Source of the DNA: Dehalobacterium sp040766325
GTDB lineage: Bacteria > Bacillota > Dehalobacteriia > Dehalobacteriales > Dehalobacteriaceae
NCBI GenBank assembly: GCA_040766325.1
Contig: JAXGQR010000004.1
Location: 62,001-126,000, forward strand
Length of the DNA stretch: 64,000 bases
Direction: 5' to 3'
Part shown: positions 9,065-18,074 of the stretch, in pieces
Layout of the letters: every line of letters begins with the position of its first letter
Numbering within the stretch: the first letter of the stretch is position 1
Program-made: the position numbers and the translations under genes
The notes under the pieces: model-generated
What the model saw: the letters and a program-made list of their open reading frames with translations, nothing else
Told to the model about the DNA's origin: nothing
Databases searched by the model: none

Positions 9065-9349
9065 TCAAATAATTTCCATCGTCACGTGGGTGATTTCAAT
9101 CTCATTATCGCTGTTTTCCAAGAAATGTGTGATATTATTCAGCATTTGATTAACATGGGTTGTATGATTGCTCACCACAGCAATACCAATAACCGCATGA
9201 TCCCAACTATCTTGGTGATCAATTTCTGCAATGGATACATTAAACTTGTTTTTTATCCGGTCGATAACACTCTTTAATATCCTTCTTTTGTCCTTTAACG
9301 ACTGAGAACAATATATATGAATATCGTAAATGCATGTTCCGATGATCAT
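9065..9349 (-). CDS. DUF503 family protein (YlxP-like)
   Basis: A small protein of 94 residues from the ATG at 9349, which follows a GAGGTG ribosome-binding site. It has the DUF503 pattern: a short first strand, SLKDKRRILKSVIDRIKNKFNVSIAE and a later hydrophobic strand. In-frame coding upstream to 9436 is probably not translated. YlxP homologues are often linked to ribosome-binding factor genes, but their role is not established. No operon partner is evident. Confidence 0.75.
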   Translation of the reverse strand: MIIGTCIYDIHIYCSQSLKDKRRILKSVIDRIKNKFNVSIAEIDHQDSWDHAVIGIAVVSNHTTHVNQMLNNITHFLENSDNEIEITHVTMEII

Positions 9350-9498
9350 AGACACACCTCGCTTCTTCATATCTGGCAAAAAGCCAACCTGTACATTATT
9401 ATTCTCGTTAAACTCAATTATTCTCTTTCTCTTCATGAAAAGAGCAACTATTCTTCTGTCCCCTATGCCATATTTTTTATTTAATGACCGTTTACGTT

Positions 9499-9528
9499 AA
9501 ATCCTTTATTTATTAAAATAAAGGATTT
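9499..9528 (-). terminator. Hairpin at the phosphoesterase stop codon
   Basis: A 13-bp perfect stem (AAATCCTTTATTT / AAATAAAGGATTT) includes the stop codon of the phosphoesterase gene. There is no clear T-run after it, so termination strength is uncertain. Confidence 0.45.
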
Positions 9529-10003
9529 CTCCTGTTACCTCCTGCCCCACATATAATATTCCACAAGACGGTTGAGGTTCTCTGCGTGGTTGCATACAGG
9601 ATCCCGGATTAAACATGAGTACGCCGTTGATCACCTGATTGAAAGGTTGATGGCTATGTCCAAAGACTACACAATCCACAGCGTCACCCTGAAAGGCTTC
9701 TGAGGCTCTATGCAGGGTACTTCCTGAAAACCCATCCCCATGAATTAATCCAATTTTTTTATTTCCGGCCGTAATAATCTTTTTCTGAGTGAGCGGGAAA
9801 AGATGATATATGCGACCCTGATCCATATTTCCGTATACGGCCTCAACAGGAGCCAGCGCATTTAAGTCAATCAGTACCTGCTCATCAATAATATCCCCGG
9901 CATGAAGAATTAAATCCACCTCGGCAAATGCTTGCCAAATAAAAGGTGCTAATTTATTACCTTTTCCGGTAATATGCGAATCTGATAAGACACCTATGAT
10001 CAT
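9506..10003 (-). CDS. YfcE/MJ0936-type metallophosphoesterase
   Basis: A 165-residue protein of the calcineurin-like phosphodiesterase superfamily. Metal-ligand motifs are clear: DSHITG (residues 8-13), HAGDIID, YGNMD, IHGDG and FGHSHQP. It matches the YfcE/MJ0936 group, which hydrolyses phosphodiesters in vitro; the physiological substrate is unknown. The length is normal and all ligands are present. It is transcribed away from rnpB's terminator. Confidence 0.85.
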   Translation of the reverse strand: MIIGVLSDSHITGKGNKLAPFIWQAFAEVDLILHAGDIIDEQVLIDLNALAPVEAVYGNMDQGRIYHLFPLTQKKIITAGNKKIGLIHGDGFSGSTLHRASEAFQGDAVDCVVFGHSHQPFNQVINGVLMFNPGSCMQPRREPQPSCGILYVGQEVTGEILYFNK

Positions 10004-10050
10004 TATTTACCTACTCCTATGACAGATTGATAAAATTCTCTAAATAAAAA

Positions 10051-10073
10051 AACACATCTTTAAAAGACGTGTT
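10051..10073 (-). terminator. Terminator of rnpB
   Basis: On the minus strand AACACGTCTT / AAGATGTGTT with a short loop is followed by a run of T residues. It lies about 25 bases past the RNase P RNA 3' end. Confidence 0.75.
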
Positions 10074-10098
10074 CCCCCTAAACATAAGCCAATAAAAA

Positions 10099-10466
10099 GT
10101 AATTGACCAAATCTATAAGCCGAGTTTTGTTGAAAGTGATCATCTATCTAGGATGCCAGTTACCTAGCATCTCAAGCAACCTAACCCGGGAGCAGGACGG
10201 GCCATCCTCATGCTCCCCTATTCGGTCTTGCACCGGGTGGGGTTTACCTAGCCAACCAGTCACCTGGCTGCTGGTGCGCTCTTACCGCACCGTTCCATCC
10301 TTGCCGTCCGGCAAAAGCCGTCTTAGGCGGTCTACATGTCTGTGGCACTATCCTGGAGGTCGCCCTCACTGGCCATTAACCAGCACCCTGCCCTATGGAG
10401 CTCGGACTTTCCTCAGACAGGACCTTTCGGTACTCTGTCCGCGATCACTCAATTTACTCAATTACC
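10099..10466 (-). ncRNA. rnpB: RNase P RNA (bacterial type A)
   Basis: The catalytic RNA that matures tRNA 5' ends. The minus strand contains the conserved 5' core GAGGAAAGTCCGAGCTCC then ATAGGGCAGGGTGCTGG, and the 3' core ACAAAACTCGGCTTAT. Helix P1 can be closed by GTAATTGA at the 5' end with TCAATTAC at the 3' end, which sets the ends within a few bases. Any open reading frame over this span is a shadow of the RNA gene. Confidence 0.95.
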
Positions 10467-10530
10467 CTCTATTTACTTGGATTGTCAGTATAACACCTTT
10501 TGCCTGAAAAAACAAGTCCCTTAGACAGGG

Positions 10531-11289
10531 TTAAAGCATTTTCTCTAAAAATGATTTCACCCGAGTGTGGCTGGGGGCTTCAAAAAACTGTTGCGGGGAA
10601 CATTCCTCGATAATTTGCCCTTCATCCATAAAAATAATACGGTGAGAGAGTTCCCGGGCAAAAGACATTTCATGTGTCACCACGAGCATCGTCATATGAT
10701 CCGCGGCCAGCTTCTTAATTACCTCCAACACCTCCCCTACCAATTCCGGATCGAGAGCAGATGTAGGCTCATCAAAAAGCATAATATCAGGTTCCATGGC
10801 CAAGGCCCTGGCAATGGCCACCCTTTGTCTTTGCCCCCCGGACAGTTTGGAGGGGTAAGCATCTTTTTTATCCAATAAACCTACCTTGGCCAATTGTTGT
10901 TCTGCAATTTCAATAGCCGCATCCTTAGCCATTTTTTTAACGGTAATAGGGGCTTCAATCACATTGCCCAGCACGGTCATATGAGGAAAGAGATTAAAAT
11001 TTTGAAAAACCATACCCATTTTTCGATAAGCTGCTCGTACTTCTTGAGGAGAAGCCGTGACTTTTTCCGCTACATCCCCTGCGGCCTCCACTACCATGCC
11101 ATCAATCTCCACCACGCCACTGTCAATTCTCTCCAATTGATTCATACAGCGCAGAAAGGTACTTTTACCTGAGCCGCTGGGGCCAATGATGGAAACAATT
11201 TCTCCTTTTTTGACCTCCAAGGATACGCCCTTTAAAACATGAAGATCTCCAAAATGCTTATGAATATTGCTCATTCGAATTACGTTCAT
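10531..11289 (-). CDS. glnQ: Polar amino acid ABC transporter ATP-binding protein (GlnQ type)
   Basis: A 252-residue ATPase with Walker A GPSGSGKST (near residue 35), Q-loop FQNFNLFPH, signature LSGGQRQR, Walker B MLFDEP and switch VTHEM. The FQ.FNLFPHM segment is typical of the HisP/GlnQ polar amino acid family. It is the last gene of an SBP-permease-permease-ATPase operon. The symbol marks the family; glutamine as ligand is not shown. Confidence 0.9.
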   Translation of the reverse strand: MNVIRMSNIHKHFGDLHVLKGVSLEVKKGEIVSIIGPSGSGKSTFLRCMNQLERIDSGVVEIDGMVVEAAGDVAEKVTASPQEVRAAYRKMGMVFQNFNLFPHMTVLGNVIEAPITVKKMAKDAAIEIAEQQLAKVGLLDKKDAYPSKLSGGQRQRVAIARALAMEPDIMLFDEPTSALDPELVGEVLEVIKKLAADHMTMLVVTHEMSFARELSHRIIFMDEGQIIEECSPQQFFEAPSHTRVKSFLEKML

Positions 11290-11303
11290 GATGCACGCTC
11301 CTA

Positions 11304-11951
11304 CTAATAAACAGAGTATTTCTTCTCCAAATTACTAAACAGCCTCACCAAAACGGAAGAAATCATTAAATAAATAATAAATGCCAAGATATATGGGGTA
11401 ATATTGAAATCCCTGGTAAAAATCTGATTTGAGATCCTTAATAAATCTGCCATACCTAGAAGAGCCAGCATCGGCGTATCTTTCACCAAATTTATCGCTT
11501 CACTGCACGTAGGCGGTAAAACCCGTCGGACGGTTTGGGGAATGATAATGCGACGCATCGTTTGGCTATAGCTAAAGCCTAAAGCTTTTGATGCTTCGTA
11601 CTGCCCCTTGTCGATGGACTCGATACCCCCACGGAAGATCTCCGTTAAATAAGCCCCATAATTTAAGGAATAGGTAAGAATAGCTGCTGCAAAATACGGT
11701 AGTTTGATGCCCAGAACAGGAAGGCCGAAAAAGACAAAAAACAATTGCAAAAGCAAAGGAGTGCCGCGCACAATCCAGGTATATAAAAAGAGAATCTTTT
11801 TTAAAATTTTGGGCCCGGACACCTTGCCAATGGCAGCAAGCACACCGATGGGCAGAGAAAATATCAATGTCCCAACGTAAATTTTGGCAGTTAATTCCAA
11901 TCCGGATAACATAAAGGGTAAAATACTTTTGATATATTCCAGTTGCTCCAT
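11304..11951 (-). CDS. Amino acid ABC transporter permease, second paralogue
   Basis: A 215-residue HisM/GlnP-type permease with about five transmembrane segments and the EAA loop EASKALGFSYSQTMRRIIIPQ. It is very similar to the neighbouring permease (11989-12630), sharing the RRVLPPTCSEA/RRVLPATCNEA region, so the pair probably forms a heterodimeric channel. It lies 14 bases upstream of the ATPase gene. Confidence 0.88.
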   Translation of the reverse strand: MEQLEYIKSILPFMLSGLELTAKIYVGTLIFSLPIGVLAAIGKVSGPKILKKILFLYTWIVRGTPLLLQLFFVFFGLPVLGIKLPYFAAAILTYSLNYGAYLTEIFRGGIESIDKGQYEASKALGFSYSQTMRRIIIPQTVRRVLPPTCSEAINLVKDTPMLALLGMADLLRISNQIFTRDFNITPYILAFIIYLMISSVLVRLFSNLEKKYSVY

Positions 11952-11988
11952 TACTTTCTCCTATTCTCTCTTAATGGCCTCTGATTCC

Positions 11989-12630
11989 TTATTCGTAGAT
12001 GGAATACCTTTTTTCTAACCGGTCAAAAATCTGCACCAAAATGGAGGAAATCAACAGATAAAAGGCAAAGGCGACAATAAAGGGAGTAATTCTATAATCA
12101 ACAAAAACTAGTTCCTTAGCAGAACGCATCAAGTCACCTATGGTTACGGTAGCAACCAAGGCCGTATCCTTAAATGTTAGGATGGCTTCGTTACAGGTAG
12201 CAGGCAAGACCCGTCTTACAGTCTGGGGAATAATGATCCGGCGCATGGTTTGCCAATAACTCATACCTAGAGCTTTGGCGGCTTCAAACTGTCCTTTGTC
12301 AATGGACTCAATTCCTGCCCGGATAATCTCCGCTTCATAGGCCGTAATATTTACCACAAAAGCAAGAACGACGCAGGTAAATGGGGATAAGGTAATTCCC
12401 AAATAAGGAAAGGCATAGTAAACAAAAAACAATTGGAGCAGCAAAGGAGTACCTCGCCAAATCCAAGTATATAAATGGAGAATTTTTTTTAAAATTTTCG
12501 GTCCGGACACCTTGCCAATGGCCACCAATATCGCTAATGGCAGAATCAAAGCAATTACTGTAAAATAAATTTTTAAGGATACCCCAAGACCCTTCAAAAG
12601 TACCGGTAAAATCTCCCAGATGTATTCCAT
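11989..12630 (-). CDS. Amino acid ABC transporter permease, first paralogue
   Basis: A 213-residue HisM/GlnP-type permease with the EAA loop EAAKALGMSYWQTMRRIIIPQ, paralogous to the next gene in the operon. The tandem pair probably arose by duplication, and both copies keep the conserved loop needed to contact the ATPase. The start codon follows the binding-protein gene across a 144-base gap that contains a hairpin. Confidence 0.88.
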   Translation of the reverse strand: MEYIWEILPVLLKGLGVSLKIYFTVIALILPLAILVAIGKVSGPKILKKILHLYTWIWRGTPLLLQLFFVYYAFPYLGITLSPFTCVVLAFVVNITAYEAEIIRAGIESIDKGQFEAAKALGMSYWQTMRRIIIPQTVRRVLPATCNEAILTFKDTALVATVTIGDLMRSAKELVFVDYRITPFIVAFAFYLLISSILVQIFDRLEKRYSIYE

Positions 12631-12693
12631 GGTGTTTTCCCTTCAGCTTGTCATAATTTCTTCATTTCTTCGTTTTCCTATAACATAATAAAC

Positions 12694-12730
12694 AGGGAAT
12701 AGAAGCACATAATCATACTTACTATTCCCT
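12694..12730 (-). terminator. Intercistronic hairpin after the binding-protein gene
   Basis: A nine-base stem (AGGGAATAG / CTATTCCCT) with a 19-base loop and a modest T-rich tail lies between the binding-protein and permease genes. It may be a partial terminator or mRNA-stability element that favours excess binding protein. Confidence 0.5.
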
Positions 12731-12774
12731 ATTGTTCATTTTATTTGTTTAATACCCTTCTTGTCAACAGGTAA

Positions 12775-13635
12775 TTATTCGATTATGTTTGCTCCAAACC
12801 ATTTCTCACTGATTTCGGCTGCGGCACCATCTGCCTTCATCTCATCCAATGCTCGGTTTAACTCAGCCAGGAAAGTCTCGTCTTCCTTTCTCAAACCGAC
12901 AGCATAAGGTTCTTCACCAAAATAACCTTCTTCTTCCGATAAAATATAATATTTATCCTGTGCATTATCCTGGGTAATCAGAAAACGACCGTTCATCTCA
13001 TTGGTTACCACCGCATCAATACGCCCGGCCTGGAGATCTAACAAAGCCTGGGTGGGATTTTCAAATTTCCGAATTTCTTTCAATTCCGCACCAACGGGAT
13101 CACCGGTAACAGCAGGTTCTGCAGTGCTCCCGGCCTGAAGCCCGATTACTTTTCCGGCCAAATCTGCTTTGGTTTTAATGGGGGAATCGACAGGCACGAC
13201 AATTATGTTTTTATCGATCATATATACTTTGGTAAAAGCAATTTGTTCTTCTCTTTCAGGTGTAACACCCAAGGCATTCCAAATTACATCAATGTCTCCG
13301 TTTTTCAGATTCATTAAAACGCCATCCCATTGGACAGGCTGGAATTCTACTTCTACGCCCAACCTCTTAGCCGCTTCTTTGGCTAAATCGATGTCAATGC
13401 CAACTAACTCACCGTCTGCATCACGAAAACCGGCAGGAGGATAATTATCATCCAAACCAACGACGAATTTTCCTTTATCCTGAATTTTTGCCCACGAGGA
13501 GTCTCCCTCTTGGCTTCCTTGGTTTTCTTGACCTTCTTGATTTGCGGCCGGATCCTCTTCAGTTCCGCCACATCCTACAAAAAATAGGGCCAGAGATAAA
13601 ATAAGTGCCAATAAAACAATACTTTTCTTTTTCAT
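12775..13635 (-). CDS. Amino acid ABC transporter substrate-binding lipoprotein
   Basis: A 286-residue SBP_bac_3 family protein with lipobox FVGC at about residues 19-22, an acidic Gln-rich linker, and the family features FVVGLDDNYPPAGFRD, GIDIDLAKEAAKRLG and GLQAGSTAE. It binds a polar amino acid outside the cell; the ligand is unknown. It is the first gene of the operon. A good promoter lies about 85 bases upstream and the start has AGAGGAGG. Confidence 0.9.
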   Translation of the reverse strand: MKKKSIVLLALILSLALFFVGCGGTEEDPAANQEGQENQGSQEGDSSWAKIQDKGKFVVGLDDNYPPAGFRDADGELVGIDIDLAKEAAKRLGVEVEFQPVQWDGVLMNLKNGDIDVIWNALGVTPEREEQIAFTKVYMIDKNIIVVPVDSPIKTKADLAGKVIGLQAGSTAEPAVTGDPVGAELKEIRKFENPTQALLDLQAGRIDAVVTNEMNGRFLITQDNAQDKYYILSEEEGYFGEEPYAVGLRKEDETFLAELNRALDEMKADGAAAEISEKWFGANIIE

Positions 13636-13716
13636 AGTTTCCTCCTCTGATTATTCTTTTTGCATCAAACTTTTAGTTTAATGCTTATCAATTGCTTAAC
13701 ATTCCTGACATGCTAT

Positions 13717-13745
13717 ATTCTACACCAAAGGAAGAAATACTTCAA
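13717..13745 (-). promoter_or_regulatory. Sigma-A promoter of the amino acid ABC operon
   Basis: On the minus strand TTGAAG (13740-13745), a 17-base spacer ending in TG, and TAGAAT (13717-13722) form an extended -10 promoter for the binding-protein gene. Confidence 0.65.
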
Positions 13746-13786
13746 TACTTTAATTCTTTAAAGTGTTGTTTTTTTGAGAGAAATAA

Positions 13787-14905
13787 TTATTTTTTATCAT
13801 ATTCCTTGACAATCTCTCTCAAGGATTCAATTAATTTCTTATTTTGGCTCATCGTTCCGATGGTGATGCGGGCACAGGTAGGTAACCCCCAAATATGTCC
13901 CGGTCTGATAATAATACCCCGTTCGATTAGTTTTTGGGTAATTTCCTGGGCGTCTCTTTTTAAATCAACAAAGACAAAATTAGTAAAAGAGGGGGCATAG
14001 GTCATGCGCATCTTGGTTAATTCCTGATATAAATATTTTTTCCCTTCTTCAGTTACCTGAAGGACTTCATTTAAGAATTCCTGATCCTCCAAAGCACCTA
14101 AGGCCCCCGCCTGAGCAAACTTGTTCACAGGGAAAGGTTCTACCACCTTGTTTAATATCTGGAGCAAATGCCTAGGACCCACAGCGTACCCCACACGAAC
14201 GCCGGCCAGTCCGTAAACCTTGGAAAAGGTGCGGACAATCAAGACATTCCTCTGATCCTTAACAAATTGGATCGTTTGAGGGAAATTGCCCTTTTGGGCA
14301 AATTCCGCGTAAGCTTCATCAAAAACCACAAGACAGTTTTCAGGCACCGCAGACATAAATTGCGCAATTTCATCCTGATAGACAATTGTACCGGTAGGAT
14401 TATTAGGATTACAAATATAAATGATCTTGGTTTTCTCCGTAATTTTTCCTTTGATACCGGCTAAATCATAAGTAAAATTCTTTAAAGGCACTTTAATCAC
14501 ACGTCCACCCATGATCTTCGTTGTCGTCTCATATACGGAAAAAGTGGGATCGCCGATGATCACCTCATCACCTTCATTGATAAAGGCTTGAGCGATGAGA
14601 AGGAGAATATTATCTGCCCCATTGCCAAATATCACCATATCCTTTTCAATACCGTAATTCTCAGCGATTCTTTCTCTTAGAGCCGGACTACTGCCTTCCG
14701 GATACATATAAACACTGTTTATTACCTGCTGCATCGCTGCCACAGCCTTCGGTGATGTACCCAAAGGATTCTCATTAGACGCCAGCTTAATAATCTCTGA
14801 AATACCATATTCCCTGGCTACTTCTTCCACCGGTTTCCCCGGCACATAGGCAATAAGCTCTTCAATCCCCTTGCGGGCCAAATTAATTTCCTTATTATTC
14901 CCCAT
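13787..14905 (-). CDS. hisC: Histidinol-phosphate aminotransferase
   Basis: A PLP-dependent class I/II aminotransferase of about 372 residues. It shows SNENPLG near residue 38, GNGADNI, NPNNPTG, DEAYAEF and the PLP-lysine region TFSKVYGLAGVRVGY. Homologues make histidinol phosphate, and many also act on aromatic amino acids. I prefer the ATG at 14905, which follows AGGTGG at five bases, over a GTG at 14914. It is a single gene with its own promoter and no other his genes nearby, so a broader or aromatic aminotransferase role is possible. Confidence 0.88.
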   Translation of the reverse strand: MGNNKEINLARKGIEELIAYVPGKPVEEVAREYGISEIIKLASNENPLGTSPKAVAAMQQVINSVYMYPEGSSPALRERIAENYGIEKDMVIFGNGADNILLLIAQAFINEGDEVIIGDPTFSVYETTTKIMGGRVIKVPLKNFTYDLAGIKGKITEKTKIIYICNPNNPTGTIVYQDEIAQFMSAVPENCLVVFDEAYAEFAQKGNFPQTIQFVKDQRNVLIVRTFSKVYGLAGVRVGYAVGPRHLLQILNKVVEPFPVNKFAQAGALGALEDQEFLNEVLQVTEEGKKYLYQELTKMRMTYAPSFTNFVFVDLKRDAQEITQKLIERGIIIRPGHIWGLPTCARITIGTMSQNKKLIESLREIVKEYDKK

Positions 14906-15030
14906 ATTTACCACCTGCTTATTTTAATTTATCTGATGCTATTTCTACGAATACCCATGCTTTTATCGCGGTAAAGTATGTGCACCAGGTTTTGGGATAA
15001 TTGAAATTTATCTCAAAATCATATTATATC

Positions 15031-15059
15031 ATTATTTAACATCTCTCTTCTGTTGTCAA
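15031..15059 (-). promoter_or_regulatory. Sigma-A promoter of hisC
   Basis: On the minus strand TTGACA (15054-15059), 17 bases and AATAAT (15031-15036). The leader of about 120 bases contains an imperfect stem (TTTTGAGATAA / TTATCCCAAAA) with no T-run. I recognised no T-box or riboswitch in it. Confidence 0.7.
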
Positions 15060-15084
15060 TATTGGGCGGGACTTTTTCTGATCT

Positions 15085-15804
15085 TTAGATTAATTGTGGA
15101 GCGTAAAGGGCGCGACCACAACATTCACAATAAACAAGCTCCTTTTTTAATCTCGCTTCTTTTACAATGATGATCGGTATTACAGTGTGACATCCACTGC
15201 ACGCATGATTCTCCATGATCTTGCCGATAGGATACCCGTCAAATTTTTCTTTTCTTGCTTGAAACCAGGACCTGGATTGATCATCAAGGTCAGCCATGAT
15301 TTCCTGCTTATCCTCTTCTATGCCTCTTAGCTCTTGTTCCATATTTAGTTTAACCTGATTATATTGTAGTTTTAACTTATTAAACTTCTGATACTGCACC
15401 TTTAGTTCCTGCTCAATCTGACCTAATTTTTGACCCAAGTCTTCTTTTTCTTCCATCATTTCCAGGTTTCCAAGGTTGAACTTGGCAATTTGCTCATTTA
15501 AAACCTTCAATTGCTGATCGATGTTTTCCAGTTCCTTGGCATTATTGCTGGTTCCCCCGTAGAGAAGCTCCTTCAAGGATCTAGTTTTCTCTTCCACATC
15601 TTGAACCTGCTTTTCACTTTGGTTCAGCCGGGCTGATATTTTTTCAAATGCTTCTTGCGCTTCGGCCAATTGCTCTTGTTTTTCAAGAAAACGTTTTTTC
15701 ATCTTTTTCAATTCTTTTAACTGAGGTAATGATTTTAGCGACTGCCGTATTTCCAGCTCTTTTCTTTCCAACTCTTGTAGATGATAAAGTTGTTTCAATA
15801 ACAT
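15085..15804 (-). CDS. Coiled-coil protein with C-terminal C4 zinc ribbon
   Basis: A 239-residue protein from the ATG at 15804, which follows AAAGGAG. Residues 1 to about 180 are a long heptad-rich coiled coil (many Leu/Glu/Lys/Gln). The C terminus carries a zinc ribbon with CSGC and CECC pairs about 20 residues apart. This is the widespread C4-type zinc ribbon family found beside nif3 in Firmicutes and actinobacteria, possibly nucleic-acid binding; no reaction is established. The upstream hydrophobic in-frame stretch to 15939 overlaps nif3 and is not considered coding. Confidence 0.82.
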   Translation of the reverse strand: MLLKQLYHLQELERKELEIRQSLKSLPQLKELKKMKKRFLEKQEQLAEAQEAFEKISARLNQSEKQVQDVEEKTRSLKELLYGGTSNNAKELENIDQQLKVLNEQIAKFNLGNLEMMEEKEDLGQKLGQIEQELKVQYQKFNKLKLQYNQVKLNMEQELRGIEEDKQEIMADLDDQSRSWFQARKEKFDGYPIGKIMENHACSGCHTVIPIIIVKEARLKKELVYCECCGRALYAPQLI

Positions 15805-15904
15805 CGCCTTACTCCTTTCGTTTAGTAAATATTTTTTGCTGTTTTGACGAAGTGGGAAAAAAATCAATAGGAAAAATAAATAGGATAGGGTGATTAATCC
15901 TATC

Positions 15905-17011
15905 CTAATAAAAACGCCAGGGATTGGTATTGATTTCACTTGTCAAAATCGTAACCTCATCCTGTGATATTTTGTTTTTTAATAAGGTGGCAAAACGAGG
16001 AACAAAGATGCCCTCAGTGGCAAAATGATCAGCATCAATTACAGCAATTTGTTGGGCCAGTGCCTCCTGAGCCTCATGGTACTTCATATCCCCGGTAAGA
16101 AAACACTGAGCTCCCTTATTGTGGGCATTTTTTAGTAAAGACATGCCGCTGCCGCTGCAGACGGCAACACGAGAAATCAGTCTTGCCCCTTCTCCCACAA
16201 CCCTTAGACTATTTACACCGAGGAGCTTTTTGACTTTATCGGCTAATTGATTTAGAGTTACGGGTTGGGGAAGCGAGCCTACTCGCCCCAAACCATCTAC
16301 TGCACCCGGTACATTAGTTTTATAAAGATCATAGGCCACCTCCTCATATGGATGAGATGACTTCATCGCCATGATCACTTGATTTAAAAGAGAAGCAGGG
16401 ACAATTGTTTCCAGGCGAAATTCCGGTGTCTTTTCCAGTTCACCCTGTTTTCCCACAAAAGGGTTGGTATCCGCTAAGGGCATAAAAGACCCTTCCCCCG
16501 GTGCCGCAAAAGTACAATGGGAGTAATTTCCGATATGACCGGCTCCTGCCTCTGAGATCGCATCGCGCACCTGATCCAGATAATTAACGGGAACAAATAC
16601 TACCAATTTAAACAATTCTTCTTCCTTTGTTTCTGCCAGAACCGTCACATCCGTAAGGCCTAGCAATTCTGCCAGATAATCATTAGTGCCCCCGTTCGTA
16701 ATATCCAGATTGGTATGGGCAGAAAACAGTGCGATATCATTTTTGATTAATTGATATACCATTTTACCCAAAGGTTGATGCCATAATAAATTTTTTACGG
16801 CACGAAAAAACATGGGATGATGAGTTATGATTAGATTTACTCTTTTACTAATTGCCTCCTCAATCACCCGCGGGTCAGCATCAAGTGTGATTAGGATCCG
16901 GTGAACATCTTGATTTAAATCCCCTACCTCTAAACCCACATGATCCCATTCTTCTGCTAAATGGGCCGGGGCAATATCCTCCATTATTTGCATCAATTCC
17001 CAAACCTTCAT
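15905..17011 (-). CDS. Nif3-like dinuclear metal centre protein
   Basis: A 368-residue NIF3/YqfO family protein. The N-terminal half has the metal-binding ITHHPMFF and HTNLD segments, and the C-terminal half has CSGSGMSLL, FLTGDMKYHEA and DADHFATE. The central CutA-like insert expected in the long Bacillus-type form is present (roughly residues 130-230). The family resembles GTP cyclohydrolase fold type 2, but its function is unsettled. It overlaps trmK by four bases, as in many Firmicutes. Confidence 0.9.
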   Translation of the reverse strand: MKVWELMQIMEDIAPAHLAEEWDHVGLEVGDLNQDVHRILITLDADPRVIEEAISKRVNLIITHHPMFFRAVKNLLWHQPLGKMVYQLIKNDIALFSAHTNLDITNGGTNDYLAELLGLTDVTVLAETKEEELFKLVVFVPVNYLDQVRDAISEAGAGHIGNYSHCTFAAPGEGSFMPLADTNPFVGKQGELEKTPEFRLETIVPASLLNQVIMAMKSSHPYEEVAYDLYKTNVPGAVDGLGRVGSLPQPVTLNQLADKVKKLLGVNSLRVVGEGARLISRVAVCSGSGMSLLKNAHNKGAQCFLTGDMKYHEAQEALAQQIAVIDADHFATEGIFVPRFATLLKNKISQDEVTILTSEINTNPWRFY

Positions 17012-17700
17012 AGAGATGCCCTCACTCTCTCCAAATCCCCAATTTTCTTTTTTATATCTTCTTTCTGAGCTTGACCCTTTGGATTGGTAGCATAATCCAA
17101 AGCCTGATCTATGTTCTTCAGGGTTTTAAGTTTTTCTCTCAGAAAGGCTTTCAAAAGCGGGTGCTTTTTTTGTAAAAGTATCGGACCAAATTCCATTTCC
17201 TCCGGGGTTAGGGTGCTTAGCCCCGGCTCTGCCACAATAATCTCATAATATTGATCTTCCTCACATACTAATTCTTCATCAATAATTATCCAATTATTAT
17301 TAATCAGCCATTCTCTTAGTTTCACGGTATCGCGCATGGGTTGTAGAACCAAACGCTTGGTTTTACCTAAAACATCCGGTGATGCCGATAAGATATGGAT
17401 CATTGTTAAAGCTCCGATACCGGCGATAACAATCGCCTGTGCTTCACCAGGTGTTAATACTTTTAAGCCATCCCCCAAACGCAAAGATACTTTTTTATCA
17501 ATGGCCAAAAGACTAACCAGCTGAACCGCCTTAGATAAAGGAAGTTCATGAACATCTGCTGCAATAACATAAGGAGAAATGCCTTCCATAATAAGATGAG
17601 CAGGTAAATACCCATGGTCTGTTCCAATGTCGGCCACAACTGATCCCAGCGGTACAAAAGCTGCCACAACAGCTAATCGCTCTGAAAGTTTGATCTGCAT
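17008..17700 (-). CDS. trmK: tRNA (adenine22-N1)-methyltransferase
   Basis: A protein of about 230 residues of the TrmK (YqfN) family, methylating A22 of bacterial tRNAs with SAM. The SAM-binding strand VVADIGTDHGYLP is followed by the characteristic IVIAGIGALTM. Starting from the ATG at 17700 places GGGGTG upstream; a TTG at 17736 is an alternative with a poorer site. It overlaps nif3 by four bases and follows rpoD and two tRNA genes, the usual Firmicute arrangement. Confidence 0.9.
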   Translation of the reverse strand: MQIKLSERLAVVAAFVPLGSVVADIGTDHGYLPAHLIMEGISPYVIAADVHELPLSKAVQLVSLLAIDKKVSLRLGDGLKVLTPGEAQAIVIAGIGALTMIHILSASPDVLGKTKRLVLQPMRDTVKLREWLINNNWIIIDEELVCEEDQYYEIIVAEPGLSTLTPEEMEFGPILLQKKHPLLKAFLREKLKTLKNIDQALDYATNPKGQAQKEDIKKKIGDLERVRASL

Positions 17701-17818
17701 CCCATGCATCACCCCAATCGTACTCTTAGTATTCAAAATATGGTCTCAATAATCCTTCGTACCAATTATAAACTGAGTACTAAGCAGACTTATCGTTAGT
17801 TATTTCAAAAATAAAAAA

Positions 17819-17847
17819 GCAAGAAACCATTGTTATTTGGTTCTTGC
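17819..17847 (-). terminator. Terminator after the tRNA pair
   Basis: GCAAGAACCA pairs with TGGTTTCTTGC (one bulge), followed by TTTTTTA on the minus strand. The plus strand also has a T-run, so it may act both ways. Confidence 0.65.
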
Positions 17848-17864
17848 CCTTTTTAATAACATAT

Positions 17865-17939
17865 TGGTGGGCCCACCTGGGATCGAACCAGGGACCGACC
17901 GGTTATGAGCCGGTGGCTCTACCGCTGAGCTATAGGCCC
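17865..17939 (-). tRNA. tRNA with CAT anticodon (Met or Ile2)
   Basis: A complete cloverleaf on the minus strand: acceptor GGGCCTA with TGGGCCC, D-arm AGCTCAGCGGTAGAGC, anticodon loop CTCATAA, T-loop GGTTCGATCC and an encoded CCA. CAT may be elongator Met or lysidine-modified Ile; the sequence alone does not separate them for me. Confidence 0.93.
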
Positions 17940-17943
17940 TAAA

Positions 17944-18018
17944 TGGCTCCCCGAGTTGGGCTCGAACCAACAACAACTCGGTTAACAGCCGAGTGCTCTA
18001 CCATTGAGCTATCAGGGA
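17944..18018 (-). tRNA. tRNA-Asn (GTT)
   Basis: A complete cloverleaf on the minus strand: 5' TCCCTGA, D-arm AGCTCAATGGTAGAGC, anticodon loop CTGTTAA (GTT), T-loop GGTTCGAGCC and an encoded CCA. It lies four bases from the CAT tRNA and is probably co-transcribed. Confidence 0.95.
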
Positions 18019-18074
18019 ACGCTTATCCAGCAACAATAATTATACTAAAACATTCCTTGTGGGTCAATGATTTT

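Noticed and set aside
10103..10507. Long reading frames on the plus strand
   Set aside because: They lie entirely over the RNase P RNA gene on the other strand and show no protein family features.
15805..15939. Hydrophobic N-terminal extension of the zinc-ribbon protein
   Set aside because: It overlaps the end of nif3, lacks a ribosome-binding site, and a good site precedes the internal ATG at 15804.
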